Assembly: GCF_024437655.1 (NCBI RefSeq)
Contig: NZ_JANBVF010000049.1
Coordinates: 1 to 37,308 of the forward strand
Origin: Chitinolyticbacter albus
GTDB taxonomy: Bacteria > Pseudomonadota > Gammaproteobacteria > Burkholderiales > Chitinibacteraceae
Length of the DNA: 37,308 nucleotides
Direction: 5' to 3'
In this document: in pieces, positions 17,371 through 26,472 of the stretch
Position numbering within the stretch: position 1 is the first letter of the stretch
Layout: each line of letters begins with the position of its first letter
Notes under the pieces: model-generated
What the model saw: the letters and a program-made list of their open reading frames with translations, nothing else
The model's database searches: none
Told to the model about the DNA's origin: nothing
Program-made: the position numbers and the translations under genes

Positions 17371-18464
17371 ACGAGGCTGATCTCGGGCACTGGCTGCGTT
17401 TCGCGCTGGTGCCCGGCGTCGGTGCCCGGCGCCAGCTCGCCCTGCTGCGCGGTTTCGGAAGCCCCGAAGCCGCGCTTTTTGCTTCCGAGCAGGCGCTGTC
17501 CGCGCATCTGGACCATGGCCTGATCCGCGGTTTCAAGGCGGTGGCCGAAGGCGGAGAGGACGACGCGGTCGCGCGGCATCTGGCGTGGCTGGCCGAGCCG
17601 GGCAATCATTTGATCACGCTGGCCGACGACGACTATCCGCGATCGCTGCTTGATCTGCCCGATGCGCCGCCGCTGCTGTTCTGCAAGGGGCGCGTCGATT
17701 TGTTGTCCGCTGCAGCACTCGCGGTGGTCGGCAGCCGCAATGCCACCCCGCAGGGGCTGGAGCATGCGAGTGCCTTCGCCCAGAGCATGAGCGCGGGCGG
17801 CTTGACCGTGGTCAGTGGCCTCGCCGCCGGCATCGACGCAGCCGCGCATCGCGGGGCGCTCAAGGAGGTAGGATCGACCATTGCGGTCGTTGGCACCGGC
17901 CTCGATCGCGTCTACCCGGCGGGCAATGTATCGCTGGCGCACGAGATTGCCGAGCATGGCTTGATGATTTCGGAGTTCGTCCTCGGCACGCCGCCGAAGG
18001 CCGAGCACTTTCCACGTCGCAACCGGTTGATTGCCGCATTGACCCGGGGGGTGCTGGTGGTCGAAGCCGCGCTGGGCAGTGGCTCGCTCATTACCGCCCG
18101 TCAGGCCGCCGACCTGGGGCGCGAAGTATTCGCCATTCCCGGATCCATTCATTCGCCGGTGGCGCGCGGCTGTCATCGCCTGATCAAGGACGGCGCTAAG
18201 CTCGTCGAGTCGGCGGACGATATCCTGTCCGAACTGGGTTGGCACGACGCGGCCTGCCGGCCGGTACGCGCGGACCCGGTACTGCCGCTGGGCGAAATCG
18301 AGCGTTCGGTACTGGATGTGGCCGGTTATGATCCGGTCGACTTCGATACGCTGCTCGTGCGCTGCGGCTTGACTGCGGATGCGCTCTGCGCAATTCTGCT
18401 GGGCTTGGAAATGGCGGGGGCCGTCACCACCTTGCCAGGAGGTCGCTATCAGCGACAGGCCTGA
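17367..18464 (+). CDS. dprA: DNA-processing protein DprA
   Basis: DprA binds incoming single-stranded DNA and loads RecA during natural transformation. The 365-residue product has an N-terminal helix-hairpin-helix-like segment (about 12-48), the Rossmann core with AVVGSRN (119-125), SGLAAGIDAAAHRGAL (150-165), GTGLDRVYPAGN and the FPRRNRLIAAL motif, and a small C-terminal winged-helix-like domain after residue 300. The start is translationally coupled to the LysM gene (ATGA at 17367-17370). A terminator hairpin begins at the last base of the stop codon, so most transcripts probably end here rather than read into smg. Presence of dprA suggests competence but does not prove it. Confidence 0.96.
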   Translation: MNEADLGHWLRFALVPGVGARRQLALLRGFGSPEAALFASEQALSAHLDHGLIRGFKAVAEGGEDDAVARHLAWLAEPGNHLITLADDDYPRSLLDLPDAPPLLFCKGRVDLLSAAALAVVGSRNATPQGLEHASAFAQSMSAGGLTVVSGLAAGIDAAAHRGALKEVGSTIAVVGTGLDRVYPAGNVSLAHEIAEHGLMISEFVLGTPPKAEHFPRRNRLIAALTRGVLVVEAALGSGSLITARQAADLGREVFAIPGSIHSPVARGCHRLIKDGAKLVESADDILSELGWHDAACRPVRADPVLPLGEIERSVLDVAGYDPVDFDTLLVRCGLTADALCAILLGLEMAGAVTTLPGGRYQRQA

Positions 18465-18486
18465 CCATCCTGCGGGATGGTTTTTT
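18464..18486 (+). terminator. Intrinsic terminator starting at the dprA stop codon
   Basis: ACCATCC at 18464-18470, loop TGCG, GGATGGT at 18475-18481, then a run of T to 18486. The first base of the stem is the third base of the dprA TGA. This is a classic rho-independent terminator, only 29 bases before the smg start codon. Confidence 0.85.
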
Positions 18487-18515
18487 GCTTTGGTGTCATC
18501 ACCCCGAATATCACG

Positions 18516-18971
18516 ATGCTGGATGTACTTGCTTACCTTTTTCAGGTCTTTTTCCACGCCGAGGGCATGCCCGACGTGCCCAAGCTCGCGAGCGAGCTGG
18601 CCGACGCGGGCTTCGAGGACGACGAGATCGGCGAGGCGATGGCCTGGCTTGGCGATCTGGCCCGACTCGACGACGGCCCCTATGCCGCGTTGGCAGGGCG
18701 CCACCTGGCGCGCCAGTTGCATCCGCAGGAAATCGCTGCAATGAGCCCGGAAGCGCTGCGCTACTGGTATGGTTTGGCGCATGCGGGTGCCTTGGATGCC
18801 GCCCAGACCGAGCTGGTGCTCGACCGCGTACGCGCCGCGGCGCTGACCGTCTGCAGCATTGAGCAATTGAAGCACTGGGTGTTGATGGTCGCATGGCACA
18901 AGCGCCGGGATGGTGCCGTGCTGTTGATCGAGGACATCCTGTTCGGGCGCGACGGCGCCACGCTGCACTGA
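18516..18971 (+). CDS. smg: Smg family protein (DUF494)
   Basis: A 151-residue acidic cytoplasmic protein of the Smg/DUF494 family, conserved next to dprA and topA in beta- and gammaproteobacteria; its molecular function is not established. The N-terminus MLDVLAYLFQVFF and the C-terminal LLIEDILFGRDG are family-typical. The ATG at 18516 is preferred over an in-frame start at 18477, which would lie inside the dprA terminator hairpin. No good ribosome site is visible. topA follows after 102 bases. Confidence 0.9.
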   Translation: MLDVLAYLFQVFFHAEGMPDVPKLASELADAGFEDDEIGEAMAWLGDLARLDDGPYAALAGRHLARQLHPQEIAAMSPEALRYWYGLAHAGALDAAQTELVLDRVRAAALTVCSIEQLKHWVLMVAWHKRRDGAVLLIEDILFGRDGATLH

Positions 18972-19073
18972 CTAAATGCAGGACCAGGCGGGTGCGACCG
19001 GAAACATTCCTCCGCTTGCGCAGCCGCAGTTCCACCCCTAATTAATAAAGCGCCATCACTCGCGAACTCCCCC

Positions 19074-21362
19074 ATGCCCGCCAATCTCCTGATCGTTGAG
19101 TCGCCGTCCAAGGCCAAGACCCTGCAAAAGTACCTGGGCAAGGATTTCCAGATCCTCGCTTCCTACGGTCACGTACGCGGGCTGGTACGCAAGGACGGCT
19201 CGGTCGACACCGAGCACGACTTCAAGATGAAGTACCAGGTGATCGACAAGAACAAGAAGCATGTCGACGCCATTTGCGATGCGGTCAAGCAGGCCGACCA
19301 CGTCTATCTCGCTTCCGATCCGGACCGCGAAGGCGAGGCGATTTCCTGGCACATCCTGGAAATCCTCAAGGGCAAGAAGCTGCTCACGCCCGAAAAGACC
19401 TTCAAGCGCGTGGTATTTCACGAGATTACCGAATCGGCAGTGAAGCAAGCGGTGGCCAACCCGCGCGACATCGACAACAACCTGGTCAACGCGCAGCAGG
19501 CGCGCAGCGCGCTCGATTACCTAGTGGGCTTCAACCTGTCGCCGCTGCTGTGGCGCAAGGTGCGCTCGGGTCTTTCCGCCGGCCGGGTGCAGAGCCCGGC
19601 GCTACGCCTGATCTGTGAGCGCGAGATCGAGATCCGCGCGTTCCAGACCCGGGAGTACTGGACCGTCCATCTCGATAGCCACAAGGGCCGGCAGAAGTTC
19701 GGTGCCAAGCTCACCGAGTGGCAAGGCAAGAAACTCGATCAGTTCGACATCCCGAACGATGCGGCGCAGGCCGACATCGTCAAGGGCTTGGCCGGGCAGG
19801 ACGCGCGCGTCACCCGCGTCGAGAAGAAGAAGAAGTCGCGCAGCCCGGCCGCGCCGTTCACCACCTCGACACTGCAGCAGGAAGGCGTGCGCAAGCTAGG
19901 CATGACGACCGACCGCGTGATGCGCACCGCGCAGCAGCTGTACGAGGGTATCAACGTCGGCGGCGAAACGGTCGGTCTGATCACCTATATGCGTACCGAT
20001 GCGGTGGCGCTGTCGAACGAGGCGCTCGCCGATATTCGCGAGTACATCGGCAGCAATTTCGACAAGGACTACCTGCCGAGCGCGCCGGTGGTCTACAAGA
20101 ACAAATCGAAGAACGCGCAGGAAGCGCACGAGGCGGTGCGCCCCACCGCCATCGGCCGCACGCCCGAATCGATCAAGACCTTTCTGAGCCCGGACCAGTT
20201 CAAGCTCTATCAGATGATCTGGAAGCGCACGCTGGCCTGCCAGATGGCGCCGGCCAAGTTCGACACCGTTGGCGTCGACATCGCGGTGGGCGAGGGCGTG
20301 TTCCGCGCCAGCGGCCAGACGCTGGTGTTCCCCGGCTTTATCGCGGTCTACCAGGAAGACGCCGACGACGTGGAGCCGGACGAAGAGGACGAAGCCCGTC
20401 TGCCGGCGCTGGAAGAAGGCGAGGCGCTCCCCATCGACAAGGTATTCGGCGAGCAGCACTACACGCAGCCGCCGCCGCGCTATTCGGAAGCCAGCCTGGT
20501 GAAGGCGCTGGAAGAGTTCGGCATCGGTCGGCCGTCCACCTATGCCTCCATCATCAAGACGTTGAAGGATCGCGAGTACGTCGATCTCGACAAGAAGCGC
20601 TTCATTCCCACCGATACCGGTGAAGTGGTGAACAAGTTCCTCACCGAGCACTTCACGCAATATGTCGACTACAACTTCACCGCCAAGATGGAAGACCGGC
20701 TCGACGAGATTTCCAACGGTTCGCGCGAGTGGGTGCCGGTGCTCGACGAGTTCTGGAAACGCTTCTACGACACGGTGGTGGAGAAGCAGGGCCTGTCGCG
20801 CAAGGAAGTCACGCAGGAAGAGCTCGACGAGGATTGCCCCAAGTGCGGCAACAAGCTCGCGATTCGCCTGGGCAAGCGCGGCCGCTTCATCGGCTGTACG
20901 ACGTATCCGGAGTGCGATTACACGCGTAATCTGAACGACGATGCCGCGACCGCCCCGCTCGAGCCCGAGGTGGTCGAAGGCCGCAGTTGCCCCGAGTGCG
21001 GCTCGGTGCTGCACATCAAGCAGGGGCGCTACGGCAAGTTCATTGGCTGTTCCGCCTACCCGAAGTGCAAGCATATCGAGCCTTTGGAGCCGCCCAAGGA
21101 TACCGGCGTCGAATGCCCGCAATGCCAAAAGGGCACGCTGCGTGAGAAGAAGAGCCGCTATGGCAAGTTGTTCTATTCGTGCAGCACCTATCCCAAGTGC
21201 AACTACGCCACGTGGGACCCGCCAATCGCCGAAGCCTGCCCGCAATGCAAGTGGCCGGTGCTCACCATCAAGACCACCAAGCGCCGTGGCGTGGAAAAGA
21301 AGTGCCCGCAGAAGGAATGTGGTTGGTCCGAGGTGATCGAGCCGCCAGCACCCAAGGAATGA
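19074..21362 (+). CDS. topA: DNA topoisomerase I (type IA)
   Basis: Topoisomerase I relaxes negatively supercoiled DNA by single-strand passage. The 762-residue product begins with a Toprim domain (Glu9 in IVESPSKAKTL, acidic triad in SDPDREGEAI at 81-90). The catalytic tyrosine is Tyr305 in GLITYMRTD. The C-terminus carries four cysteine zinc-ribbon repeats starting at CPKCGNKL, CPECGSVL, CPQCQKGT and CPQCKWPV; the last has a different spacing ending in CGW. This is the E. coli-like architecture. The 102-base gap from smg contains A+T-rich TAATTAATAAAG near 19039, a possible -10 region, but no confident promoter. A terminator lies about 100 bases after the stop. Confidence 0.97.
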   Translation: MPANLLIVESPSKAKTLQKYLGKDFQILASYGHVRGLVRKDGSVDTEHDFKMKYQVIDKNKKHVDAICDAVKQADHVYLASDPDREGEAISWHILEILKGKKLLTPEKTFKRVVFHEITESAVKQAVANPRDIDNNLVNAQQARSALDYLVGFNLSPLLWRKVRSGLSAGRVQSPALRLICEREIEIRAFQTREYWTVHLDSHKGRQKFGAKLTEWQGKKLDQFDIPNDAAQADIVKGLAGQDARVTRVEKKKKSRSPAAPFTTSTLQQEGVRKLGMTTDRVMRTAQQLYEGINVGGETVGLITYMRTDAVALSNEALADIREYIGSNFDKDYLPSAPVVYKNKSKNAQEAHEAVRPTAIGRTPESIKTFLSPDQFKLYQMIWKRTLACQMAPAKFDTVGVDIAVGEGVFRASGQTLVFPGFIAVYQEDADDVEPDEEDEARLPALEEGEALPIDKVFGEQHYTQPPPRYSEASLVKALEEFGIGRPSTYASIIKTLKDREYVDLDKKRFIPTDTGEVVNKFLTEHFTQYVDYNFTAKMEDRLDEISNGSREWVPVLDEFWKRFYDTVVEKQGLSRKEVTQEELDEDCPKCGNKLAIRLGKRGRFIGCTTYPECDYTRNLNDDAATAPLEPEVVEGRSCPECGSVLHIKQGRYGKFIGCSAYPKCKHIEPLEPPKDTGVECPQCQKGTLREKKSRYGKLFYSCSTYPKCNYATWDPPIAEACPQCKWPVLTIKTTKRRGVEKKCPQKECGWSEVIEPPAPKE

Positions 21363-21464
21363 CCGCGCGTCGTCGCGGCCGTCCGTTCGGCGATGCGCAG
21401 GTACTGTGTGTCAGCGCGCCGCCAAACGAGGGTTGACCCCGACAACCATCGGGCGGAAACTTAC

Positions 21465-21500
21465 AACGCTGGGCCAGCTTTGAGCTGGCACGGCGTTTTT
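21465..21500 (+). terminator. Intrinsic terminator downstream of topA
   Basis: Inner stem GCCAGCT (21473-21479) with AGCTGGC (21483-21489) around TTG. After a three-base internal loop the stem resumes with AACGC (21465-21469) and GCGTT (21493-21497), and the T-run continues to 21500. It ends topA transcription before the GGDEF-EAL gene at 21539. The rest of 21363-21538 shows no gene. Confidence 0.7.
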
Positions 21501-21538
21501 GCCAGGGCGTCGATCACGCACCGGCTTCTGGGGGAATC

Positions 21539-24151
21539 ATGGCCAAGCCGGAATGGATGGCAACCGACGACGCACAATTCGTTGCGCAGCGCGAGCTGGG
21601 CCTGTATCACGCCTATTTCGACGCTTTCGACAGTGTTGTAGCGCGTCTGTTGGCACGCGACGACGCATCGGGTATCGCCGATGCCATGGCCGCGCTGGCC
21701 GATATCACCCGTGCCAACGTCGTCAGCCTCTACCTCAATGTGCCGGACGGCTCGGCGGCACGCATGATCGCCGCTTGGCGTGATCCCGCAACCCGGCTTG
21801 CCGCCGTTACACCAGCGCCGCTCAAACTGCTCGAGTACGCCAGCTACGCCATGCTGTCCGATACGCTGGCCGTCGGCATGGTGCTCAACAAATCGCTGCT
21901 GGAGCTGCCGCTGGCCGAGCAGATGCTGCTGGCGCAGATCGGCGCCCGGCGCATCCTCTGCATTCCCTTGCTGAACCGCGGCGAGTTGTTCGGCTTTCTT
22001 TCGTTCCTCGACGACGACGAGCGCCGCGTGCGCAGCTCGACCGAGCTCAAGCTATTGTCCATGCTCGGCAACCATGTGGCGCAGGCGCTGGTCCGGTTGC
22101 ATGTCGAGGACGATCTGCTCGCCAACCAGCAGCGGCTGCGCGCCCTCGTTGGCGCCACCGAGGACATGGTGTTCGAGCTGAGCCCGGAAGGCGTGGTGCG
22201 TCAGGTCTGGTCCGGCCACCCGGCGTTGCCGAGTGCCGAGACTATCAATGGCCGGCAGATTTCGCTGGTGCTGCCGCCCGAGATGGTGCATGTGCTGACG
22301 CCTGCCATTCCGGAAGCGCTGGCAAGCGGGCGCAGCGTGACGCTGCAATGCGCGCTGCCACAGCGCGGTGTATGGCTGCATTTGCGACTGCAGCCGGTGA
22401 CGGTTGGCGAGCCGCGCGTCGTGGTACTGGTGCACGACGTGACCGAGCTGGCGCAGGATGCGGCGCGCAAGAAGACCATGCTCGATACGCTCAATCTGCT
22501 GGATGAAGCGATCATCGATCTGAACCCCGCCGGAGAGCTGATCGAGGCGACGCCGGCCTGGGCCAGCTTGCGCCGGCTCGATGCGCGCAATCCGCAGCAG
22601 GATCTGGGCAAGATCTTGTCGACCTGGGTGCATCCGGAAGACCAGCCGGCCATGGCCGAGGTATTGGCCAAACTGCTGAAAAGCAACGAAGCCAGCAGCC
22701 TGCGCGTACGGCTGATGCAGGAGAAAGGCGAGTTCGTGTGGGTGGAAGCGCGCCTAATCGCGCAGCGCGGCCCGGACGGCAGCTGCCATGGCGTGCGTGG
22801 CGTGATGCGTGATGTGACCGTCGCTCACCTGAACGAGCAGCACATCACGCAGCTGGCACATTACGATAATCTGACAAAACTACCCAACCGGCTGATGCTC
22901 GACCAGGCCCTGGCGCATGCGATCGATCGCGCGCGTCGCGACGATACCAAGGTGGCGCTGGGCTTCATCGATCTGGATCACTTCAAGCAGATCAACGACG
23001 CGTTCGGCCACAAGATGGGCGACGAGCTGCTGGTCAAGCTTGCGACCCGCCTCAAGGGAGTGTTGCGCGACAACGATCTCTTGGCGCGTTGGGGCGGCGA
23101 CGAGTTCGTGGTGCTGTTGCCCGATCTGACCGATACCGCACGGCTGTCCGACATCGCCGAGCGGCTGCGCCAAGCCGCGCGCGAGGGCGTGGTGCTCGAT
23201 GGCATGGAAGCCAAGCCCACGATCAGCGTCGGCTTCGCGGTGTTTCCGGACAACGCCGAATCGAGTGAGGAGCTGCTCACTGCGGCCGATCACACCATGT
23301 ATCACGCCAAGAATGCGGGCCGGAACAACGCCTGTTTCTACAGCGACATCCTGCACCTCAAGGCTTTGGGCCGCGAGCACGTGGCGATCCAGTCGCGGCT
23401 CTCCGACGCGATCCGCCTGGGCGGCCTGCAGGTGTACTACCAGCCCATTGTGCGCGCCAAGGGCGGCGATGTGTTCGCCATCGAGGCGCTGGCGCGCTGG
23501 CAGGACGACAAGAGCGGCTGGATCAGTCCGGAACTGTTTATCCCGATGGCGGAGAAGGTCGGCCTGATCCAGGAGCTGTCGGAGGTCGTGACGCAGCAGG
23601 CCTTCTGCAAGCTGCGCGAATGGCGGGATGCGGGTTTGGCGCAGAAGCTGATGCTCAATGTATCGCGCAGCCAGCTGTTCGCGCCGCGCTTCGTATCCAA
23701 CCTCGTCGATCGGCTGAACGAGTTCCGGCTGCGCCCGTCCGACGTGATCATCGAGATCACCGAATCGGTGGCGCTCACCGACTACTCGCGCCAGCTCAAG
23801 CATCTCAAGCTCTTGGGCGCCGCTGGCTTCCAGCTGGCGATCGACGATTTCGGCACGGGCTACTCCTCGCTGTCGCAATTGCACGAGATGCCGGCACAGC
23901 TGCTCAAGGTGGATGTCTCGTTCACGCAGCGGCTGCATACCGATGAGGGTCGCCGCGTGATGCAGGCCATCGTCCAGCTCTCGCACGGGCTCGATCTCGA
24001 TATCGTGGTCGAAGGCGTGGAGAACCTGGAAACGGCGCGTTTCCTGCAGGGCCTCGGCGTGCAGTATCTGCAGGGCTTCCATTTCAGCGAGCCGGTGCCG
24101 GCGGGCGTCGCCGAGCTCTGGATGCGGCTGGGGTTGTCGGGCAAGATCTGA
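21539..24151 (+). CDS. GAF-PAS-PAS-GGDEF-EAL cyclic di-GMP signalling protein
   Basis: An 870-residue soluble protein with no membrane segment. The order is a GAF-like sensor (about 20-187), two PAS domains (about 195-305 and 318-430, the second ending in a typical PAC segment GVMRDVT), GGDEF (about 440-605) and EAL (about 615-865). GGDEF at 519-523 is intact with I-site RDND at 510-513. The EAL domain keeps its catalytic residues: EAL at 649-651, the Asn in LMLNVSRS, EITES, DDFGTGYSSL, the Lys in LLKVDVSF, VVEGVEN and LQGFHFS. Both synthesis and breakdown of c-di-GMP are possible, switched by the sensors. It is a single gene flanked by terminators, with GGGGGA before the ATG. Confidence 0.95.
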   Translation: MAKPEWMATDDAQFVAQRELGLYHAYFDAFDSVVARLLARDDASGIADAMAALADITRANVVSLYLNVPDGSAARMIAAWRDPATRLAAVTPAPLKLLEYASYAMLSDTLAVGMVLNKSLLELPLAEQMLLAQIGARRILCIPLLNRGELFGFLSFLDDDERRVRSSTELKLLSMLGNHVAQALVRLHVEDDLLANQQRLRALVGATEDMVFELSPEGVVRQVWSGHPALPSAETINGRQISLVLPPEMVHVLTPAIPEALASGRSVTLQCALPQRGVWLHLRLQPVTVGEPRVVVLVHDVTELAQDAARKKTMLDTLNLLDEAIIDLNPAGELIEATPAWASLRRLDARNPQQDLGKILSTWVHPEDQPAMAEVLAKLLKSNEASSLRVRLMQEKGEFVWVEARLIAQRGPDGSCHGVRGVMRDVTVAHLNEQHITQLAHYDNLTKLPNRLMLDQALAHAIDRARRDDTKVALGFIDLDHFKQINDAFGHKMGDELLVKLATRLKGVLRDNDLLARWGGDEFVVLLPDLTDTARLSDIAERLRQAAREGVVLDGMEAKPTISVGFAVFPDNAESSEELLTAADHTMYHAKNAGRNNACFYSDILHLKALGREHVAIQSRLSDAIRLGGLQVYYQPIVRAKGGDVFAIEALARWQDDKSGWISPELFIPMAEKVGLIQELSEVVTQQAFCKLREWRDAGLAQKLMLNVSRSQLFAPRFVSNLVDRLNEFRLRPSDVIIEITESVALTDYSRQLKHLKLLGAAGFQLAIDDFGTGYSSLSQLHEMPAQLLKVDVSFTQRLHTDEGRRVMQAIVQLSHGLDLDIVVEGVENLETARFLQGLGVQYLQGFHFSEPVPAGVAELWMRLGLSGKI

Positions 24152-24163
24152 GCGGCATGCCGC

Positions 24164-24200
24164 CCAAACAAAAACCCGCCGACGGCGGGTTTTTGTTTGG
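24164..24200. terminator. Bidirectional intrinsic terminator between convergent genes
   Basis: A perfect 17-bp inverted repeat: 24164-24180 (CCAAACAAAAACCCGCC) and 24184-24200, with a GAC loop. The A-run and T-run flanking the GC core give a U-tract in either direction. It lies 12 bases after the GGDEF-EAL stop and 12 bases after the gltL stop on the other strand, so it should serve both. Confidence 0.92.
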
Positions 24201-24212
24201 CAGGGAGCCCGA

Positions 24213-24941
24213 TCAGTGCGACAGGATCTTGGAAAGGAAAGCCTGTGCCCGCTCGCTCCTGGGGCTGCCGAAGAAATCGTCCTTCTTCGCGTCCTCGACG
24301 ATGGCGCCGCGATCCATGAAGATCACCCGATCGGCCACCTTGCGGGCGAAGCCCATCTCGTGGGTGACGACCATCATGGTCATGCCTTCGTGCGCGAGCT
24401 CGACCATCACGTCGAGCACCTCGTTGATCATTTCGGGGTCGAGCGCAGAAGTCGGCTCGTCGAACAGCATGGCGATCGGGTCCATCGCCAGCGCGCGGGC
24501 GATGGCGACACGTTGCTGCTGGCCGCCGGAGAGCTGGCCGGGGAACTTGGTGGCGTGAGCCGAGAGGCCGACGCGCTCGAGCAGCGCCAGGCCCTTCTGC
24601 CTTGCGCCCTCCACACTGCGGCCCAACACCTGGACCTGGGCAAGGGTCAGGTTGTTGATGATCGACAGATGCGGGAACAGTTCGAAGTGCTGGAACACCA
24701 TGCCGACGCGGCTACGCAGTTTGGGCAAGTCGGTTTTGGCATCGCCCACCGAGGTGCCGTCGATCAGTATCTTGCCGGACTGGAACGGTTCCAGCCCGTT
24801 TACACACTTGATCAGCGTGGACTTGCCCGAGCCCGACGGCCCACAGACGACGACCACTTCGCCCTTCTGGACGGCGGTGGTGCAGTCGGTCAGTACCTGG
24901 AAATCGCCATACCACTTGCTGACGTTTTCGATCGCGATCAT
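24213..24941 (-). CDS. gltL: Glutamate/aspartate ABC transporter ATP-binding protein
   Basis: The 242-residue ATPase powers the importer formed with GltJ and GltK. It has the P-loop GPSGSGKST (34-42), Q-loop in [14 protein letters not shown] signature LSGGQQQ (137-143), Walker B MLFDE (158-162) and the switch histidine in [10 protein letters not shown]. This is the polar amino acid class (HisP/GlnQ/GltL). The start overlaps the gltK stop by ATGA (24938-24941), with AAGAGG upstream. It is the last gene of gltIJKL. Assignment to glutamate/aspartate rests on the linked binding protein and permeases. Confidence 0.92.
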   Translation of the reverse strand: MIAIENVSKWYGDFQVLTDCTTAVQKGEVVVVCGPSGSGKSTLIKCVNGLEPFQSGKILIDGTSVGDAKTDLPKLRSRVGMVFQHFELFPHLSIINNLTLAQVQVLGRSVEGARQKGLALLERVGLSAHATKFPGQLSGGQQQRVAIARALAMDPIAMLFDEPTSALDPEMINEVLDVMVELAHEGMTMMVVTHEMGFARKVADRVIFMDRGAIVEDAKKDDFFGSPRSERAQAFLSKILSH

Positions 24942-25603
24942 ACGGTCAACCTCTTCTGCAGGCGCTTGACCAGGGTCGAGGCGCCGAAACTGATGATGAA
25001 ATAGATAAGCCCGGCGAACAGCAGGAATTCGTGCAGATTGCCGGTGATGTCGCCCTGCGAGCGCGCACTGTTGAGAAAGTCCATGAGCCCGACGGCATAG
25101 ACCAGCGAGGTGTCCTGGAACAGGATGATCGATTGCTGCAGCAGCAATGGCGTCATCTTGCGAAACGCCTGCGGCAGGATGATCAGCCGCATGGTCTGGC
25201 CATAGGTCATGCCGAGCGCGTACGCCGCATTGACCTGGCCGCGCGAGATGGCCTGGATGCCGGCGCGCACGATCTCGCAGTAGTAGGCGGCCTCGAACAT
25301 CATGAAGGCGACTAGGCAGGAGGTGAACGCGCCGATGGGCTGGTTGGTGCCGGTGATCCAGCCGATGATGAAGGGCACCACGAAATAGAACCAGGTGATG
25401 ACGAGCAGCAGCGGGATCGAGCGGAAGTAGTTGACGTAGAAGCCGGCGAGCAGGCTCAGCACCTTGTTGCTGGAGAGTCGTGCCAGCGCGAGCACCGTGC
25501 CGAGCGCGACGCCGCCGATCACCGAGAACGCCAGGAGCTTCAGCGTCAGCAACATGCCTTCCCACAACGAGGGCAGGGCGGGAACGATGGGCGAGAAATC
25601 CAT
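24938..25603 (-). CDS. gltK: Glutamate/aspartate ABC transporter permease GltK
   Basis: A 221-residue inner-membrane permease of the His/Glu/Gln/Arg/opine type. It has several hydrophobic segments and the cytoplasmic coupling loop [28 protein letters not shown], shown here in parts: [10 protein letters not shown] followed by [10 protein letters not shown], the site where the ATPase docks. It begins [16 protein letters not shown]. The start overlaps the gltJ stop (TAATG at 25605-25601) with a strong GGGAGG ribosome site inside gltJ. It forms the membrane heterodimer with GltJ. Confidence 0.92.
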   Translation of the reverse strand: MDFSPIVPALPSLWEGMLLTLKLLAFSVIGGVALGTVLALARLSSNKVLSLLAGFYVNYFRSIPLLLVITWFYFVVPFIIGWITGTNQPIGAFTSCLVAFMMFEAAYYCEIVRAGIQAISRGQVNAAYALGMTYGQTMRLIILPQAFRKMTPLLLQQSIILFQDTSLVYAVGLMDFLNSARSQGDITGNLHEFLLFAGLIYFIISFGASTLVKRLQKRLTV

Positions 25604-26349
25604 TACTTACCTCCCAGCGCGATCAGGCCCGGCACGCGCACGCGTTTTTCCACCCAGCGCATGAACAGCATCAGGCCCATGTTGAGCGTGAAGTAGATCA
25701 GCGTGGCCAGCGTGAACGCTTCGAACAGGTTGGCGGTGAATTCGGCGGTCTGCTTGGTCTGCGCCAGTAATTCCATCAGCCCGATCAAGGACGCGACCGA
25801 CGAATTCTTGAATACATTGAGAAATTCGCTGGTGAGCGGCGGGATGATGATGCGAAAGGCCTGCGGCAGCAGCACCTGGCGGTAGACCTGCGGCAGGCTC
25901 AGGCCCAGCGCATAGGCAGCCATGGCCTGGCCGCGCGGCAGCGCCTGGATGCCGGTGCGCACTTGCTCGCACACGCGCGCGGCGGTAAAGAGACCCAGGC
26001 AGATGGTGACACTGATAAAGGCGCTGATGGCCGGGTGCAGGTCCTGCTTGAACCAGTCTTCCAGGGGCTCGGGTAGCCAGTCGGGCACGATGAAGTACCA
26101 GACGAACAGTTGCACCAAGAGCGGCACGTTGCGGAACAGCTCAACATAGGCGCCGGCGATGCGGGCGGCGTAGCGCCCAGGCAGCGTGCGCATCACGCCG
26201 AGCAGGCTACCCAAGAGCAGCGCGATCACCCAGGCCGACAAGGCCAGTGCAATGGTCCATCCCAGGCCAGTGACGAACCAGTCGAGGTAGATTTCATTGC
26301 CGATGCCGGTGGGCTTGAAGAAAACACGCCAGTCCCAGTTGTAGTTCAT
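25603..26349 (-). CDS. gltJ: Glutamate/aspartate ABC transporter permease GltJ
   Basis: A 248-residue permease paired with GltK. The N-terminus [13 protein letters not shown] and the stretch [17 protein letters not shown] match the GltJ subgroup. The coupling loop reads [18 protein letters not shown] followed by [20 protein letters not shown] ribosome site precedes the ATG. It lies 123 bases after gltI, and a terminator-like hairpin occupies that gap, so gltJKL are probably expressed at a lower level than the binding protein. Confidence 0.92.
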   Translation of the reverse strand: MNYNWDWRVFFKPTGIGNEIYLDWFVTGLGWTIALALSAWVIALLLGSLLGVMRTLPGRYAARIAGAYVELFRNVPLLVQLFVWYFIVPDWLPEPLEDWFKQDLHPAISAFISVTICLGLFTAARVCEQVRTGIQALPRGQAMAAYALGLSLPQVYRQVLLPQAFRIIIPPLTSEFLNVFKNSSVASLIGLMELLAQTKQTAEFTANLFEAFTLATLIYFTLNMGLMLFMRWVEKRVRVPGLIALGGK

Positions 26350-26412
26350 GAGGGGTCCTTCCTCCGCGTGGTCGAGGCGAGGCGTTTGAAACGCCTTCTG
26401 GGGGCCAGGGTA

Positions 26413-26451
26413 GAAAAAATCGGCGCGGGGCGCATGGCCCGTGGCGCCGAT
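26413..26451 (-). terminator. Terminator/attenuator hairpin between gltI and gltJ
   Basis: On the minus strand, ATCGGCGC (26451-26444) pairs with GCGCCGAT (26426-26419), with an inner GGGC/GCCC pairing in the loop, followed by a U-run (26420-26413). This has the form of an intrinsic terminator placed inside the operon after the binding-protein gene. Confidence 0.75.
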
Positions 26452-26472
26452 CGATCGAGTGGTGTGCCCGCG

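Noticed and set aside
17280-18968. Long minus-strand open frame of 562 codons opposite dprA and smg
   Set aside because: It lies antisense to two well-recognised genes, is rich in Arg, Gln and His without any motif, and is the usual result of GC-rich codon bias.
19896-21245. Minus-strand open frame of 449 codons opposite topA
   Set aside because: topA is unmistakable on the other strand; the antisense frame shows no domain and mirrors topA codon structure.
22880-24082. Minus-strand open frame of 400 codons opposite the GGDEF-EAL gene
   Set aside because: Antisense shadow of GGDEF and EAL coding sequence with no recognisable fold or start signal.
24942-25565. Upstream extension of the gltL reading frame
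   Set aside because: It overlaps gltK entirely in another frame and has no homology; the ATGA-coupled start at 24941 gives a normal-length ATPase.
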